Assembly (NCBI GenBank): GCA_028824715.1
Contig: JAPPCV010000118.1
Span: forward strand, 124,001-188,000
Length of the DNA stretch: 64,000 nucleotides
Source of the DNA: Boseongicola sp.
GTDB taxonomy: Bacteria; Pseudomonadota; Alphaproteobacteria; Rhodobacterales; Rhodobacteraceae
Direction: 5' to 3'
Shown: piece by piece, positions 53,941 to 62,925 of the stretch
Layout of the letters: each line of letters begins with the position of its first letter
Position numbering within the stretch: the stretch's first letter is position 1
Notes under the pieces: model-generated
The model's input: the letters and a program-made list of their open reading frames with translations, nothing else
What the model was told of the DNA's origin: nothing
Database searches by the model: none
Made by a program: the position numbers and the translations under genes

Positions 53941-54339
53941 TCACTTGGCGCGCAGAAGCCGACCTGCGACGCTACCCTTGGCTATTTCTTCGTGGCCCAC
54001 AGTGCAATAGCCTTCCGGTGTCCTTGGCGTCGCACCCCGCTTCGCAAGATCGGCACGGATTCGCGCCCGGAGCCTCTCCTTTTCCGCCTTGTTCCTGACG
54101 AATTCATCGATCTCCGCGTCCGAGTATCCCAGATTCCGGGCATAACGTTCGATTGAGCTAAGGAACCTCCATGCGCGGAACATCCGCGCGTCGATCGCGG
54201 TGCAGTTCCTGCGCACTTCATCCGCCAGGCCAAGCGAATAGAACGCGTTCACGACGGACGGAATCTCGTGAAGAGGCTGACGCGCCAAGGACGGGCTGGC
54301 AACACCAACCAGCAGAAAGATCCCCAAGACTCTCAGCAT
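53941..54339 (-). CDS. DUF5333-like secreted protein of the Rhodobacterales nuo operon
   Basis: 132 aa from the ATG at 54339 (another ATG at 54357 adds MSEQAK). The signal peptide [19 protein letters not shown] predicts a periplasmic protein. The mature part has two cysteines ([15 protein letters not shown]) and a helical middle. It resembles a family found between nuoF and nuoG in Rhodobacterales (recognised from memory). Ending 44 bp before nuoG, it is in its normal place on that side, but upstream is foreign sequence. Function unknown. Confidence 0.75.
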   Translation of the reverse strand: MLRVLGIFLLVGVASPSLARQPLHEIPSVVNAFYSLGLADEVRRNCTAIDARMFRAWRFLSSIERYARNLGYSDAEIDEFVRNKAEKERLRARIRADLAKRGATPRTPEGYCTVGHEEIAKGSVAGRLLRAK

Positions 54340-54510
54340 TTTTGCCTGTTCGCTCACGCATCGCCCCGGGCGAGAGTGCCACCCGATCCAATGAAGATAG
54401 TCGTCAATGTCCGATTCGGCGAGAGCACGGAGAGAAATTGCGCCGTTGCACCGCAGCGGTCCAATAGAGTCGCCATGATGGGATTTCTACATTGCCGGAC
54501 GGAAGACAAC

Positions 54511-54838
54511 ATGCTGAATCCGGTCGAATGGATGGCATCGAGCAAGGCGGATCTGAAACGGTTTCCGACCCCACGCAGGACCGTATGGCATCGCGATCTG
54601 CCAAGTCCCGGCCGGCCTTCAGGACCGAGATGCAAAACCGCTCAAGGGGCTTGGCGCTGGAACGCTGGAGGTGGTTTCGCGCCATGACGGCGACACCTTC
54701 GGTACCGTCTGCACGGTCAGTTTCGAAACAGCCAAAATGTCCTGCATGCATTCCGGAAGAGGGCGAGGCGGTGATCGCCACACCGTCGAAGGAACGCGAC
54801 CGGCACCAAACGAACGCGCAGAGTCGAGCTGCAGGGCC
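54511..54838 (+). pseudogene. HigB/Gp49-like toxin, multiply frameshifted
   Basis: Pieces of a phage-derived Gp49 (HigB/RelE-like) toxin occur in order but in different frames. From 54511: MLNPVEWMASSKADLKRFP in one frame; QDRMASRS in a second; DAKPLKGLGAGTLEVVSRHD and GDTFGTVCTVSFETA in a third; EAVIATPSKERDR in the second again. At least three shifts are needed, so no toxin is made. It ends next to an Xre antitoxin gene, the normal order for this pair. Confidence 0.75.
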
Positions 54839-55411
54839 ATGAACATCCCCGACACCCCCGTTGAGCGCAAATGTGGAAGCATGTTCGGCGATCTCGGCCT
54901 TCCAGATGCCGACGCCTACGTCGTCAAGGCCGAGCTCATGACCCGCATCTACGCAGTCATCCGACACCGCTGCGTCACCCAGGCCAAGGCGGCGCGGCCG
55001 CTCGGTCTTTCGCAGCCCTGCGTCTCGCAACTGCTCAAGGGCGACTTCCGCGAGCCCTCGCTGGACCGGCTGCTGCGTCTCCTGACAACGCTTGGCCGCG
55101 ACATCTGCATCGTCATCCACCGGCGGCGCTCACCCGCAGCCGCAGGGGCACTGCGCGTTGCCGCCACCGAGTCTGACCGACATTCGTTCGCCGACCACCG
55201 CTTCCCATGCCCGCTCCATCGGACACCGGATCGAACGCGAACGTGCCGCTTTCCGTTTTGGTTTCAGCTGGGCCGCGATCGGCCTCGAGCCGGCCCTGCG
55301 CTCTTCAGACCTCGCCCTGGTGCAGCAATGGTGCGTCCCGCCCCTGCTCGCGGCTTCGGTGCTGACGGCATTTCCCTTGCCCGGACCGGAGCCAGCATCA
55401 ACCGCAACTGA
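54839..55411 (+). CDS. Xre/HigA-like antitoxin, with C-terminal run-on
   Basis: Starts at the ATG at 54839. Residues 15-95 form a HTH of the XRE type with the pattern KAARPLGLSQPCVSQLLKGD and FREPSLDRLLRLLTTLGRDI, as in partners of Gp49 toxins. Such antitoxins are usually 95-120 aa; here the frame continues to 190 aa with proline- and arginine-rich sequence that looks like noncoding DNA, so the natural stop may be lost. With its toxin dead it may persist as an orphan regulator or be decaying. Confidence 0.65.
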   Translation: MNIPDTPVERKCGSMFGDLGLPDADAYVVKAELMTRIYAVIRHRCVTQAKAARPLGLSQPCVSQLLKGDFREPSLDRLLRLLTTLGRDICIVIHRRRSPAAAGALRVAATESDRHSFADHRFPCPLHRTPDRTRTCRFPFWFQLGRDRPRAGPALFRPRPGAAMVRPAPARGFGADGISLARTGASINRN

Positions 55412-55565
55412 GACGTGCTACCCTGAATTCGCAGTCGCTTGCGTCAACATTCTGACAGATGGTGTGCACCGGTCCGCCGCGACTGAGTTGCGAAGCGAAG
55501 GCCACACATCCCGACCGGGGACACGCTCCGAAAGGCTTTTTCTGGTTCCAAGTTTTCCGACGCCC

Positions 55566-56711
55566 TCACGCGAGCCCTTTCGGTGCCAAATCGCCTATCG
55601 AGGTCTCCTCGATGTCCGCGGCGCGTCGTATCTCTGTCTTGGCAGTCGCTGGCAATGGCGTGTCAAAGGCGTAGTCCGGGTCCTTTTCTTGACGTTCCCA
55701 AGTATCGAGCATCTCGCGCCACGCCCCTCGCAGGCTGCGCGGTTCAGGCAAGTCGTCCCTGATTTCCGCAGCCAGTGCCGAAAGGTTGTAGCACGGAATG
55801 CCAGCATACATGTGATGTTCAATATGCCAGTTCATGCGCCAATAGAGGAACTCGACGAATTTCGGCAATCGGATGGACCGAGTGCTCTTTCGAAAGTCCG
55901 TCGTGTTCTCCACAAGGCCGCAATGCTGAGTCAGACCCACGGCATAGCTCAGCCAGTTGGCGATGTAGCTGGGAATGGTTAGGATTAGCGGCAGGACCCA
56001 TAGACCGGTTGGAATCGCCACGACCAGCACCGCCGAATGGAACGCCAGTTGAAAGCGGGACCAGCGAATTGAACTTCTGTGCTGGGCGGGCTGGTCATTG
56101 TGGAGCGCCTCAAGCCATTCGTTGGCGGGGATGTTCGTCGAGCCATTCTTTCCCAACGCATCCAGGACCGTGAGCCAAATCGTCGACAGTATCCCGCCCT
56201 TGCCGAATGTACGTCCCGGCTGGGTCAGCAAGTTGACGGTGAACATCTGCAGGAGGAACGTGCGGCCCACGTTCGGATGCACGGGAAGCAGGACCTCGCG
56301 GTCGCCCTCCGGGTGCAGGGTATAGCGGTGGTGATAGGTATGGCTGGCCGCGTAGTCGAACGGATTCCACCAGCTGATCAGGCTGAACAGGTAGAGGAAG
56401 AATCCGTTGAGCCATCTGGTCTGGAACACCGTCCCGTGGCCGAGTTCGTGCACCGCGGTGCCGCGAAAAAACGACGCAGACGTTCCATGCACGAAAAGCG
56501 CCACGCAAAACGGGATCCAAAGGCCTTGCGCCCAAGTCAGATAGACCGTTGTTCCCGTCAGGCAGAACAGGCCGAAATGGCCTCCGGCCTGGATCCAGCC
56601 TTTCCGGTCACTGCGCTTGGACAGCTCGCGAAAGCGCGCCGGCGGCATCTTCGAGCGGTACCACTGAATGTTCAGGGTGTCTCTGACCTCAGAAAGCGGC
56701 TGAAATGACAT
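55566..56711 (-). CDS. Membrane fatty-acid desaturase-family protein
   Basis: Integral-membrane di-iron enzyme of 381 aa from the ATG at 56711 (the frame extends to 56765 but the earlier part overlaps the neighbouring stop). Histidine boxes: HELGHG, SHTYHHRY and WHIEHHMY, plus a further QHCGL that supplies a fourth ligand. Hydrophobic pairs lie between them. The family includes acyl-lipid desaturases and carotenoid or aldehyde-type hydroxylases; this one cannot be assigned more precisely. It lies 53 bp after the ThDP enzyme gene in the same direction and might be cotranscribed with it. Confidence 0.88.
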   Translation of the reverse strand: MSFQPLSEVRDTLNIQWYRSKMPPARFRELSKRSDRKGWIQAGGHFGLFCLTGTTVYLTWAQGLWIPFCVALFVHGTSASFFRGTAVHELGHGTVFQTRWLNGFFLYLFSLISWWNPFDYAASHTYHHRYTLHPEGDREVLLPVHPNVGRTFLLQMFTVNLLTQPGRTFGKGGILSTIWLTVLDALGKNGSTNIPANEWLEALHNDQPAQHRSSIRWSRFQLAFHSAVLVVAIPTGLWVLPLILTIPSYIANWLSYAVGLTQHCGLVENTTDFRKSTRSIRLPKFVEFLYWRMNWHIEHHMYAGIPCYNLSALAAEIRDDLPEPRSLRGAWREMLDTWERQEKDPDYAFDTPLPATAKTEIRRAADIEETSIGDLAPKGLA

Positions 56712-56764
56712 TTCCGACCCTCGCGCATGCAACGGCAACATTCTCCACAATTTCACAAGTTGCA

Positions 56765-58558
56765 TCAGGTCGAAACGTGAGACAAGCCTTTGTCCGGCGA
56801 ATAGATATCCAGGATATTCCAGTGCCCAGTTGTGGGTGTCGGATTGTTGATCATCGGAACGTCCAGCACCACGGGCTTGTCACTTGCAATGGCGGCTTCA
56901 AGCGCGGGCAGCAGTTCATCAGCTGAAGTTATGCGGTGTCCTTCAGCACCGTAGGCGCGCGCGATTTCGGCATAGCCTGGCCCATTTGTCGGAGCGTCCG
57001 GCGAACCCGGGAAAGTCGTTCCGTAGGTAAGCCCGTAGTGCGCCTTTTGGAGGCCGGCGATGGTCCCGAAAGCATTGTTGTTCATCACCAACCAGACAAT
57101 TCCAAGATTCAGTTCGACGGCAGTGGCCAGCATTGACGGGTTCTGGCCAAAGCCGCCATCGCCGACCAGGCTGATGACGACCCGGTCAGGTGCGGCAAGC
57201 TTCGCTCCAATCGCCGCCGGCGGGCCAAAGCCCATCGTGGCGAAGCCTCCGGGCGTCAGAATCGAACCTGGCGTGAGGACCTCGAACTGCTGGCCGACAC
57301 CGTTCTTGTTCCAGCCAACGTCGGTCGTGATGATCGCATCCTCGGGAAGCGCCCTTCGGGTGTCGGCAAGGATGCGTTCGGGCATCATCGGGAAAGCACT
57401 GCTTCCAGCCATCTTTCGGTTGCGCTCCTTGAACGCCGCGCGAAACTTGGCGATTTCCGCCTTCTTTGCGTCTCGCGGGATTCCATCGGGACAAATCTCC
57501 TTCGCGACACGTGTCAGCAGGCGGAGCGCTGCCTTGGCGTCCGCAACGACGCCGATTTCAGTCGGGTAGTTGCGCCCGATCTCCTGCGGTTCGATGTCAA
57601 CGTGAATGACTCGCGTTGTGTCGGTCTTGCCACCGATGTTGAATGTGTATCCGGGGTACCAGCTGGAGCAGTCCGCCTCCTTGAAACGGGTGCCCACCGC
57701 AAAGATGCAGTCCGCACTCAGGCAGGACTGATTGACCAGGGCGGTCCCCCAAAATCCGGCCATGCCCAAGGTCAGCGGATGGTCGTCGCGGAGCGCACCC
57801 TTGCCCATCAACGAATGCGCGACAGGCAGTCCCATGTGCTCGACAAATTCGCGCAACTCCTCGCTGGCTCGTGCAAGGAGAAGGCCGCCGCCAACGTAAG
57901 CGACTGGCGCCCTTGCCTTGGCCAAGGTCTCAACGATTTCGCACGCCGTATCCTCGTCCATTGACGGCCTTTTCAACTCGCGGGTGTTGCGCGCGACCCG
58001 GTCGAAGGAATCTGAAGGAATGACCTCGCTGAAGACGTCCATTGGAACGTTGACAAGCACCGGGCCGGGCTGACCGCTCTCCGCCAAGTGAAACGCCTTC
58101 TCGAGAACTTCCGCCATCAAGTCGGCCCGATCAACGCGCCAAGCCCGCTTCACGAAGGGGCGGTAGATTTCCCACTGAGCCGCGTCGGCGTGCAGGTTGA
58201 CTTCTTGGTGAGGATGCTTGCCGTAGTAGTGAGTGGGGATGTCGCCCGAGATGACCACCATCGGAATGCAGTCCAGCGCGGCATTTGCGACTCCCGTGGC
58301 GCAATTGGTCAACCCGGGCGAAAGGTGTGAGAGCACAACCGACGCCCTGCCTTGCACTCGTGCGTAGGCGTCGGCGGCGTGGCTGGCGACCTGCTCGTGC
58401 CGGACGGTGACGAACTCGATGGGGCTTTCAGCCAATGCCGCGAGCACCGCGATATTCGTGTGACCGCAAAGTCCGAAGACGTGCTTCACGTCTCGGCGTT
58501 CAAGAAAGTCGACAACATGCTCGGCGACCGTCTTTCCTTCAACTTTCGTTCCGTCCAT
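56765..58558 (-). CDS. ThDP-dependent enzyme (acetolactate-synthase-like large subunit family)
   Basis: 597 aa from the ATG at 58558, which overlaps the aldehyde dehydrogenase stop by one base (TGATG). Domain order: N-terminal pyrimidine-binding domain with the catalytic glutamate E55 (VRHEQVASHAADAYARVQG), central domain, and C-terminal ThDP-binding domain with GDGGFGQNPSMLATAVELNL, then NNNAFG. Such enzymes make or break C-C bonds next to carbonyls (carboligation, decarboxylation, acyl-lyase). It is not like Xsc (sulfoacetaldehyde acetyltransferase) at its N-terminus. Pairing with an acylating aldehyde dehydrogenase suggests an aldehyde intermediate passed between them. Confidence 0.87.
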   Translation of the reverse strand: MDGTKVEGKTVAEHVVDFLERRDVKHVFGLCGHTNIAVLAALAESPIEFVTVRHEQVASHAADAYARVQGRASVVLSHLSPGLTNCATGVANAALDCIPMVVISGDIPTHYYGKHPHQEVNLHADAAQWEIYRPFVKRAWRVDRADLMAEVLEKAFHLAESGQPGPVLVNVPMDVFSEVIPSDSFDRVARNTRELKRPSMDEDTACEIVETLAKARAPVAYVGGGLLLARASEELREFVEHMGLPVAHSLMGKGALRDDHPLTLGMAGFWGTALVNQSCLSADCIFAVGTRFKEADCSSWYPGYTFNIGGKTDTTRVIHVDIEPQEIGRNYPTEIGVVADAKAALRLLTRVAKEICPDGIPRDAKKAEIAKFRAAFKERNRKMAGSSAFPMMPERILADTRRALPEDAIITTDVGWNKNGVGQQFEVLTPGSILTPGGFATMGFGPPAAIGAKLAAPDRVVISLVGDGGFGQNPSMLATAVELNLGIVWLVMNNNAFGTIAGLQKAHYGLTYGTTFPGSPDAPTNGPGYAEIARAYGAEGHRITSADELLPALEAAIASDKPVVLDVPMINNPTPTTGHWNILDIYSPDKGLSHVST

Positions 58559-59967
58559 CACGCGACCTCCTGACCGTAGAATTCTCCGAACAACTCCTCT
58601 TCGGGCGGGCGATCCTCGGGGATCGGGCGGCTGACCCAAGTGTAGTTCATCATGTGCTTGAGCGTGACGTTCTCGTTCGTGATGTTGCCGCCCCAGATGC
58701 CGCAGCCGAGCGACGAGGTCATCGGCATGCCATTCGTCCAGGCGCCGGCATTCGCCTTGGATTGCGGCTGACGCACCATCATGCGGCTGACCGGCGCGAC
58801 CCGTGCCAGCGCGTCGATATGGTCATCGTCGTGGCTGTAGATGCCGCAGGAATGGCCTTTCCCTCCCGCTTCATAGATGGCCTTCACGATGTCCAGCGCA
58901 TCCTCAAAGGTCTCGAAGTGATAGAGAGCCATCAAGGTCGTCAGCTTCTCTTTCGAGAACCTGTGCTCCGGCCCGATCTTGCCCTGGTTAACAACCATCA
59001 GAAACTTGCGATCCCGCGGGATGGAGAAGCCGGCAGCCCCCGCGGTCTGCTGAGGACGGCAAGCAATGGTCGGAAACGTCCGGTTGCCCTTCTCGTCCCA
59101 CATGGCCTTCTCCAGCGCAGCCTTCTCATCGTCGTTACAGAGATACCCGCCCTCGTCCATCAAAGCCTGCACCATCCGATCATAGATTGAATTCTGGATG
59201 ACTATGTTGCCGTCCGCGGAGCAGCCTGACCCGAAATCCGAGGTCTTGGACATCCGCGTGTTGGCTGCAGCGATCTCGATATCGGCCGTCTCGTCAATCA
59301 CGATGGACGAGTTCCCTGCACCCACTCCGTAGGCGGGCTTGCCGCTGGAGTACGCCGCCTCGACCATCAGCTTGCCGCCCGTCGCGAGCGTCAGGTCCGC
59401 TTCCCCCATGAGGTACTGGGTCAGGGGAATCGAGGGTCTGGCCACGCACTGGAACAGGTCTTCCGGAGCCCCGGCCGTTCGACAGGCCTCGCGCATCACG
59501 GAAGTCATCATCACTGTCGTTTGCGCCGTGCGGGGATGCGGCGAAAAGATCGTCGCGTTCCTGGCCTTGGCTGAGTAGATTCCGGTTACGGGAGGCGTCA
59601 AGGCGGGGTTCGTCATCGGAATGAGCGATGCGATCACGCCGGCAGGCTTGGCATATTTCACGAGCCCCCTTTCTTCGTCCACTTCCACGATGCCGGTCGA
59701 CTTCTGGCGCAGCGCGTCACGCAGGACCATGTGAATCTTGAATCGCTTGCCAGGCCGCCCGTCCCGGTCCCCGATACCGGACTCGTCAACGCCTTGTTGT
59801 GCCAAGCGGGTAAAGGTCCTTTTGTTGCCTGCATACCAGCCAATGGCCTGAGCAAGCCGGTCGAGCCTTTCCTGACTCCAATCCTCGATCTCGGCCATCG
59901 ATTCCCGGGCGCGGGCAATCATCTCATCGGCAAGCCTGCGCTCGTCTTCTTTCAGCTCTCGTGACAT
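58558..59967 (-). CDS. CoA-acylating aldehyde dehydrogenase-like protein
   Basis: 469 aa from the ATG at 59967. ALDH-fold motifs: KPAGVIASLIPMTNPALTPP (cofactor domain), FSPHPRTAQ, and a catalytic cysteine at C249 in KTSDFGSGCSADGNIVI. The HPRT-type sequence and the short length are typical of CoA-acylating members such as EutE, MhpF-like ADHE N-domain and SauS, not of hydrolysing ALDHs. It would convert an aldehyde to acyl-CoA with NAD(P). It is tightly coupled to the ThDP gene downstream and 23 bp after the TIM-barrel gene. Confidence 0.87.
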   Translation of the reverse strand: MSRELKEDERRLADEMIARARESMAEIEDWSQERLDRLAQAIGWYAGNKRTFTRLAQQGVDESGIGDRDGRPGKRFKIHMVLRDALRQKSTGIVEVDEERGLVKYAKPAGVIASLIPMTNPALTPPVTGIYSAKARNATIFSPHPRTAQTTVMMTSVMREACRTAGAPEDLFQCVARPSIPLTQYLMGEADLTLATGGKLMVEAAYSSGKPAYGVGAGNSSIVIDETADIEIAAANTRMSKTSDFGSGCSADGNIVIQNSIYDRMVQALMDEGGYLCNDDEKAALEKAMWDEKGNRTFPTIACRPQQTAGAAGFSIPRDRKFLMVVNQGKIGPEHRFSKEKLTTLMALYHFETFEDALDIVKAIYEAGGKGHSCGIYSHDDDHIDALARVAPVSRMMVRQPQSKANAGAWTNGMPMTSSLGCGIWGGNITNENVTLKHMMNYTWVSRPIPEDRPPEEELFGEFYGQEVA

Positions 59968-59990
59968 CTTGTCCTCGCATGTTTCTTGTT

Positions 59991-60869
59991 TCAGGCGGCC
60001 TCCGCGTCGACAACGCGACGTTTCGAGCGGGCAGATCCAAAGGTCCTCTTTGCGTGTGTCAGGCAGCGGCGAGCGTGCTCCTCGTATCCCAGCTCGGCAA
60101 CACGGCTCTGGTTCGGAAGCTCGATCGAGTAGTTCATTGGCGGACAACGTTCGATAATGCCCGCGAAGTCGATCCATCCTTCGCCGGGGTAGAGACGCGC
60201 GTCGCGTGCAAGCTGTATCATGCCTTCTCGCGTATCGGCGATGCCGGGCAGGCAATCCGAAACATGCAGGGAGTGCAGCCATTCGGGCGGCACGTGCAAC
60301 AGTTCCCCCAGATCGACGCGAGAAAGATGCAAGTAGAGCGTGTCGACAAGAATTCCGCCATTTGGCCGATCGGTTGCTCGCACGATGTCAAGCACTTCGT
60401 CCAGCGTTCTCAATCGCGAGAACGTCGGGAACTCGAGGTCGATGGTGAGCCCGAAGGGCGCAGCGAGATCGCATGTCTCGGCATAGACATCCAGAAGAAA
60501 ATTCCTGTCGTCACGGCGGTTTGTCCAGGCCGACATGATCATGTGCCGGGCGCCAAGTTCCCCGCCCAGCTCAAGTGCCGCCTCGAAGTCACGCGGATCG
60601 CAGTCCTCGTTCACTCTGGCAAGCTCGATGTCCAGGACCTCAAGCCCGGTAGTGGCAAGTGCCGTCTTGGTGGCTTGAACCTGCGCCTTGTCCAAAGGCG
60701 AGTGGGCAAACTCGCCGGGCACATTCATCGTGATGAATCGCGGGCTGACAGCGTCGTACCCGGCACGCGAGGCCACATAGACCAGTTCCGCCGGAGTGCA
60801 GCTGATAAGAGTCAGATGCGCCAACGAATACAAGGGGGCATCAAGAGGCTCGAATTCTTGCACTGACAT
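59991..60869 (-). CDS. Sugar phosphate isomerase/epimerase-like TIM-barrel protein
   Basis: AP endonuclease 2-type TIM barrel, 292 aa from the ATG at 60869 (an ATG ten codons earlier at 60899 is possible). Metal-site residues are suggested by IDLEFPTFSRL (glutamate), LVDTLYLHLSR (aspartate, histidine), LHSLHVSDCLPG and the C-terminal SIELPNQSR glutamate. Such proteins isomerise or epimerise sugars or hydroxyacids, or act as IolE/IolH-like dehydratases. Part of the ThDP/ALDH operon. Confidence 0.85.
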   Translation of the reverse strand: MSVQEFEPLDAPLYSLAHLTLISCTPAELVYVASRAGYDAVSPRFITMNVPGEFAHSPLDKAQVQATKTALATTGLEVLDIELARVNEDCDPRDFEAALELGGELGARHMIMSAWTNRRDDRNFLLDVYAETCDLAAPFGLTIDLEFPTFSRLRTLDEVLDIVRATDRPNGGILVDTLYLHLSRVDLGELLHVPPEWLHSLHVSDCLPGIADTREGMIQLARDARLYPGEGWIDFAGIIERCPPMNYSIELPNQSRVAELGYEEHARRCLTHAKRTFGSARSKRRVVDAEAA

Positions 60870-60936
60870 CGGCTTTGCTCCGCTGCGAGAGTCTTTCATC
60901 CCACATAGAGCAAAATATCAGATACTTTTCATTTTA

Positions 60937-61935
60937 TCAACTATTTAATTTCAATGGTGCACGATCCTTCGCCGAGGCCTTGGCTGCTTCACCGATGCGC
61001 TGCGCAATTAACCCGTCGTTCAAATCAGCAAGGACCGGATGCGGACGGCCTGAGATCAGCACGGACAGGAAGGCATCAAGTTCCAACTTGTAGGATTCCG
61101 CAAAGCGTTCCTGCCATGTCGCAAGCCTGTTTCCCGTCCGCGCGCTTCGGCCATCGGCCTGAACGATCGTGCCCACCTGGTCCTGATGGCTCGTCAACAA
61201 TCCGTGGGACCCATGAATCTCGATGCGCTCGTCCTGTCCGTACGCCGTTCTCCAACTGAAGTCGAATCGGCAGAGAATGCCGTTTCGCATTCGCAACGAC
61301 ACCACGGCGGTGTCGCATTCACCGATCTCCTTAAAACCCGGATCGACCAAGACCGCCCCCATGGCAGTCAATTCCTCCGGCTCCTCGCCGGAAATCCATC
61401 TGGCAAGATCAAAGAAATGGCTCCCCTTCTCGGCAAACAGTCCACCTGACATCCGGCTGAACTCGACGGTCGGCGCAACAGTGCTTCTGGACGTGAAGCA
61501 AAGCAGTTCGCACTGTCCGATCTCGCCTGCCAATGCCGCATCCCGCAAAGCTGCATACTGGGGATGGAATCTGCGGTTCAATGCCGTGGCTGCGACAAGG
61601 CCGCTCGCTTCGACAGAGGCGACGATGTCCGCGGCGGAACGGGCGTTCTGGGCAAGCGGCTTCTCGCAAAGGAAGGGAACGCCCGCAGACACGCATTCGC
61701 CGATGACCTCACCGTGAGATGCGGTAGACGAAGAGATTATGACGGCGTCAGGTTGAGTATCCAGCAATTCCATGACGTCAGATGTCGCCCTTGCGTCCGA
61801 CTTTTTCGAAATGGCTTTGACGGCCTCCGGTCGAAGATCACAAATCGCCGACAGCTCCGCTTCTCCATGCGCAATTACATTGGCGACGTGTATCCTTCCC
61901 ACGGCTCCCAAGCCGATTACGGCGATCCTTGGCAT
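60937..61935 (-). CDS. Gfo/Idh/MocA-family oxidoreductase (first)
   Basis: 332 aa from the ATG at 61935; the frame is open further upstream but that part is not protein-like. Rossmann motif IAVIGLGAVGRIHVANVIAH; family lysine in CEKPLAQNARSAADIV; C-terminal domain with EKGSHFFDLARWISGEEPEE. NAD(P)-dependent sugar or polyol oxidoreductase. It precedes the TIM-barrel, ALDH and ThDP genes and could open the pathway by oxidising the substrate, as IolG does for inositol, though IolG itself is not implied. Confidence 0.88.
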   Translation of the reverse strand: MPRIAVIGLGAVGRIHVANVIAHGEAELSAICDLRPEAVKAISKKSDARATSDVMELLDTQPDAVIISSSTASHGEVIGECVSAGVPFLCEKPLAQNARSAADIVASVEASGLVAATALNRRFHPQYAALRDAALAGEIGQCELLCFTSRSTVAPTVEFSRMSGGLFAEKGSHFFDLARWISGEEPEELTAMGAVLVDPGFKEIGECDTAVVSLRMRNGILCRFDFSWRTAYGQDERIEIHGSHGLLTSHQDQVGTIVQADGRSARTGNRLATWQERFAESYKLELDAFLSVLISGRPHPVLADLNDGLIAQRIGEAAKASAKDRAPLKLNS

Positions 61936-62925
61936 TGGCCGAATCCTCCAGAGTTGAATCCTGATTCCCGACTTATGGTTTGACCGAACGCAAGCATTGA
62001 TGAGCTTCACTCCTGATGCCCGTGCGGCAACGTGTGGCATGTCGGGCCGCTTGTAGGGCACTTCCCTTCTGTCATGGCTGGCGTCAACGACCGCGGCGAA
62101 CACGCTGGAGTGTGCAGAGGCTGCCACATGCCTCGACCATGCCTTCCTGAAGCCCGCGCACCGCGCGCACCAGCCGTTGCCTGTTCAATGAATCTCGCAC
62201 CAAGACCATGATCCCTGGAAGCGATGCGGCCCGGCGCGCCGATGCATTTGGGCTTGAGACTGTCGCAATGTGTCGAATCCCATTTCAAGCCACATTGCGA
62301 TCTACCCGACCCCGGCCCAGGGCGCCGCACGGTGTTCGACTCCTCGCAACCGACGGGAATTCGCGTGAGTGACCGCCGGGTCATCGGGACAAGACTTGGT
62401 TGACTGGAGCGATTGAGCACGACACTTGCGGCGCAAGCTGGAAGGGCGGGTCTCCTGCCGATCCTCGACACCGCATTGCACGGCAACGCCGCAAGCCCGA
62501 TATGCCAGGGCAAGACAAGACGAGGCGTCCGGGCGCAACTGCACGGCGAGGCGTTTGCGTTTGCAATCTCTGCTGACCCGTGAAGTGCGTGCGGGAGAGA
62601 CCCGATGGTCACTCACGCACACGATTCCCCAACCGTTCCACACCCACGCAGGGCGTGCCAGCCGCGAGGTGTCACGGATGCCCGTCATGCGAGCAGTGTC
62701 ATCGCTGCGGCCGGCATGACCTTCGGAACAGCGGCATGGGCCGCATCCGGCATCTCCCTGTCCAATGCAGCGACCGCCTGCGGTGCGTCCTGGGTCAGAA
62801 CATGCACGCTGACCCCGTCTAGGAGAATCCCGGGACGATCGCCCTGCGGGCGGTTCTGCTGTTCGGCACGTCCTTCAGCAAGAAGATCAAGCGGAACGGA
62901 TTGCCCACGGTCGCCGTCCCAATGG
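61936..62925. other. 990-bp region without a supported gene
   Basis: Lies between two Gfo/Idh genes on the same strand. No frame on either strand has a recognisable domain. Just after the stop of the second gene a minus-strand segment reads VHVLTQDAPQAVAALDREMP before a stop, which has protein-like composition and might be a gene remnant. It should include the promoter of the operon starting at 61935. Confidence 0.45.

Noticed and set aside
62007-62612. 201-residue minus-strand ORF between the two Gfo/Idh genes
   Set aside because: No domain and no start signal; also conflicts with the promoter of the operon starting at 61935.
62700-62900. Possible gene remnant with protein-like stretch after the second Gfo/Idh gene
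   Set aside because: Only about 45 codons, no start and no recognised family; left as part of the noncoding region.
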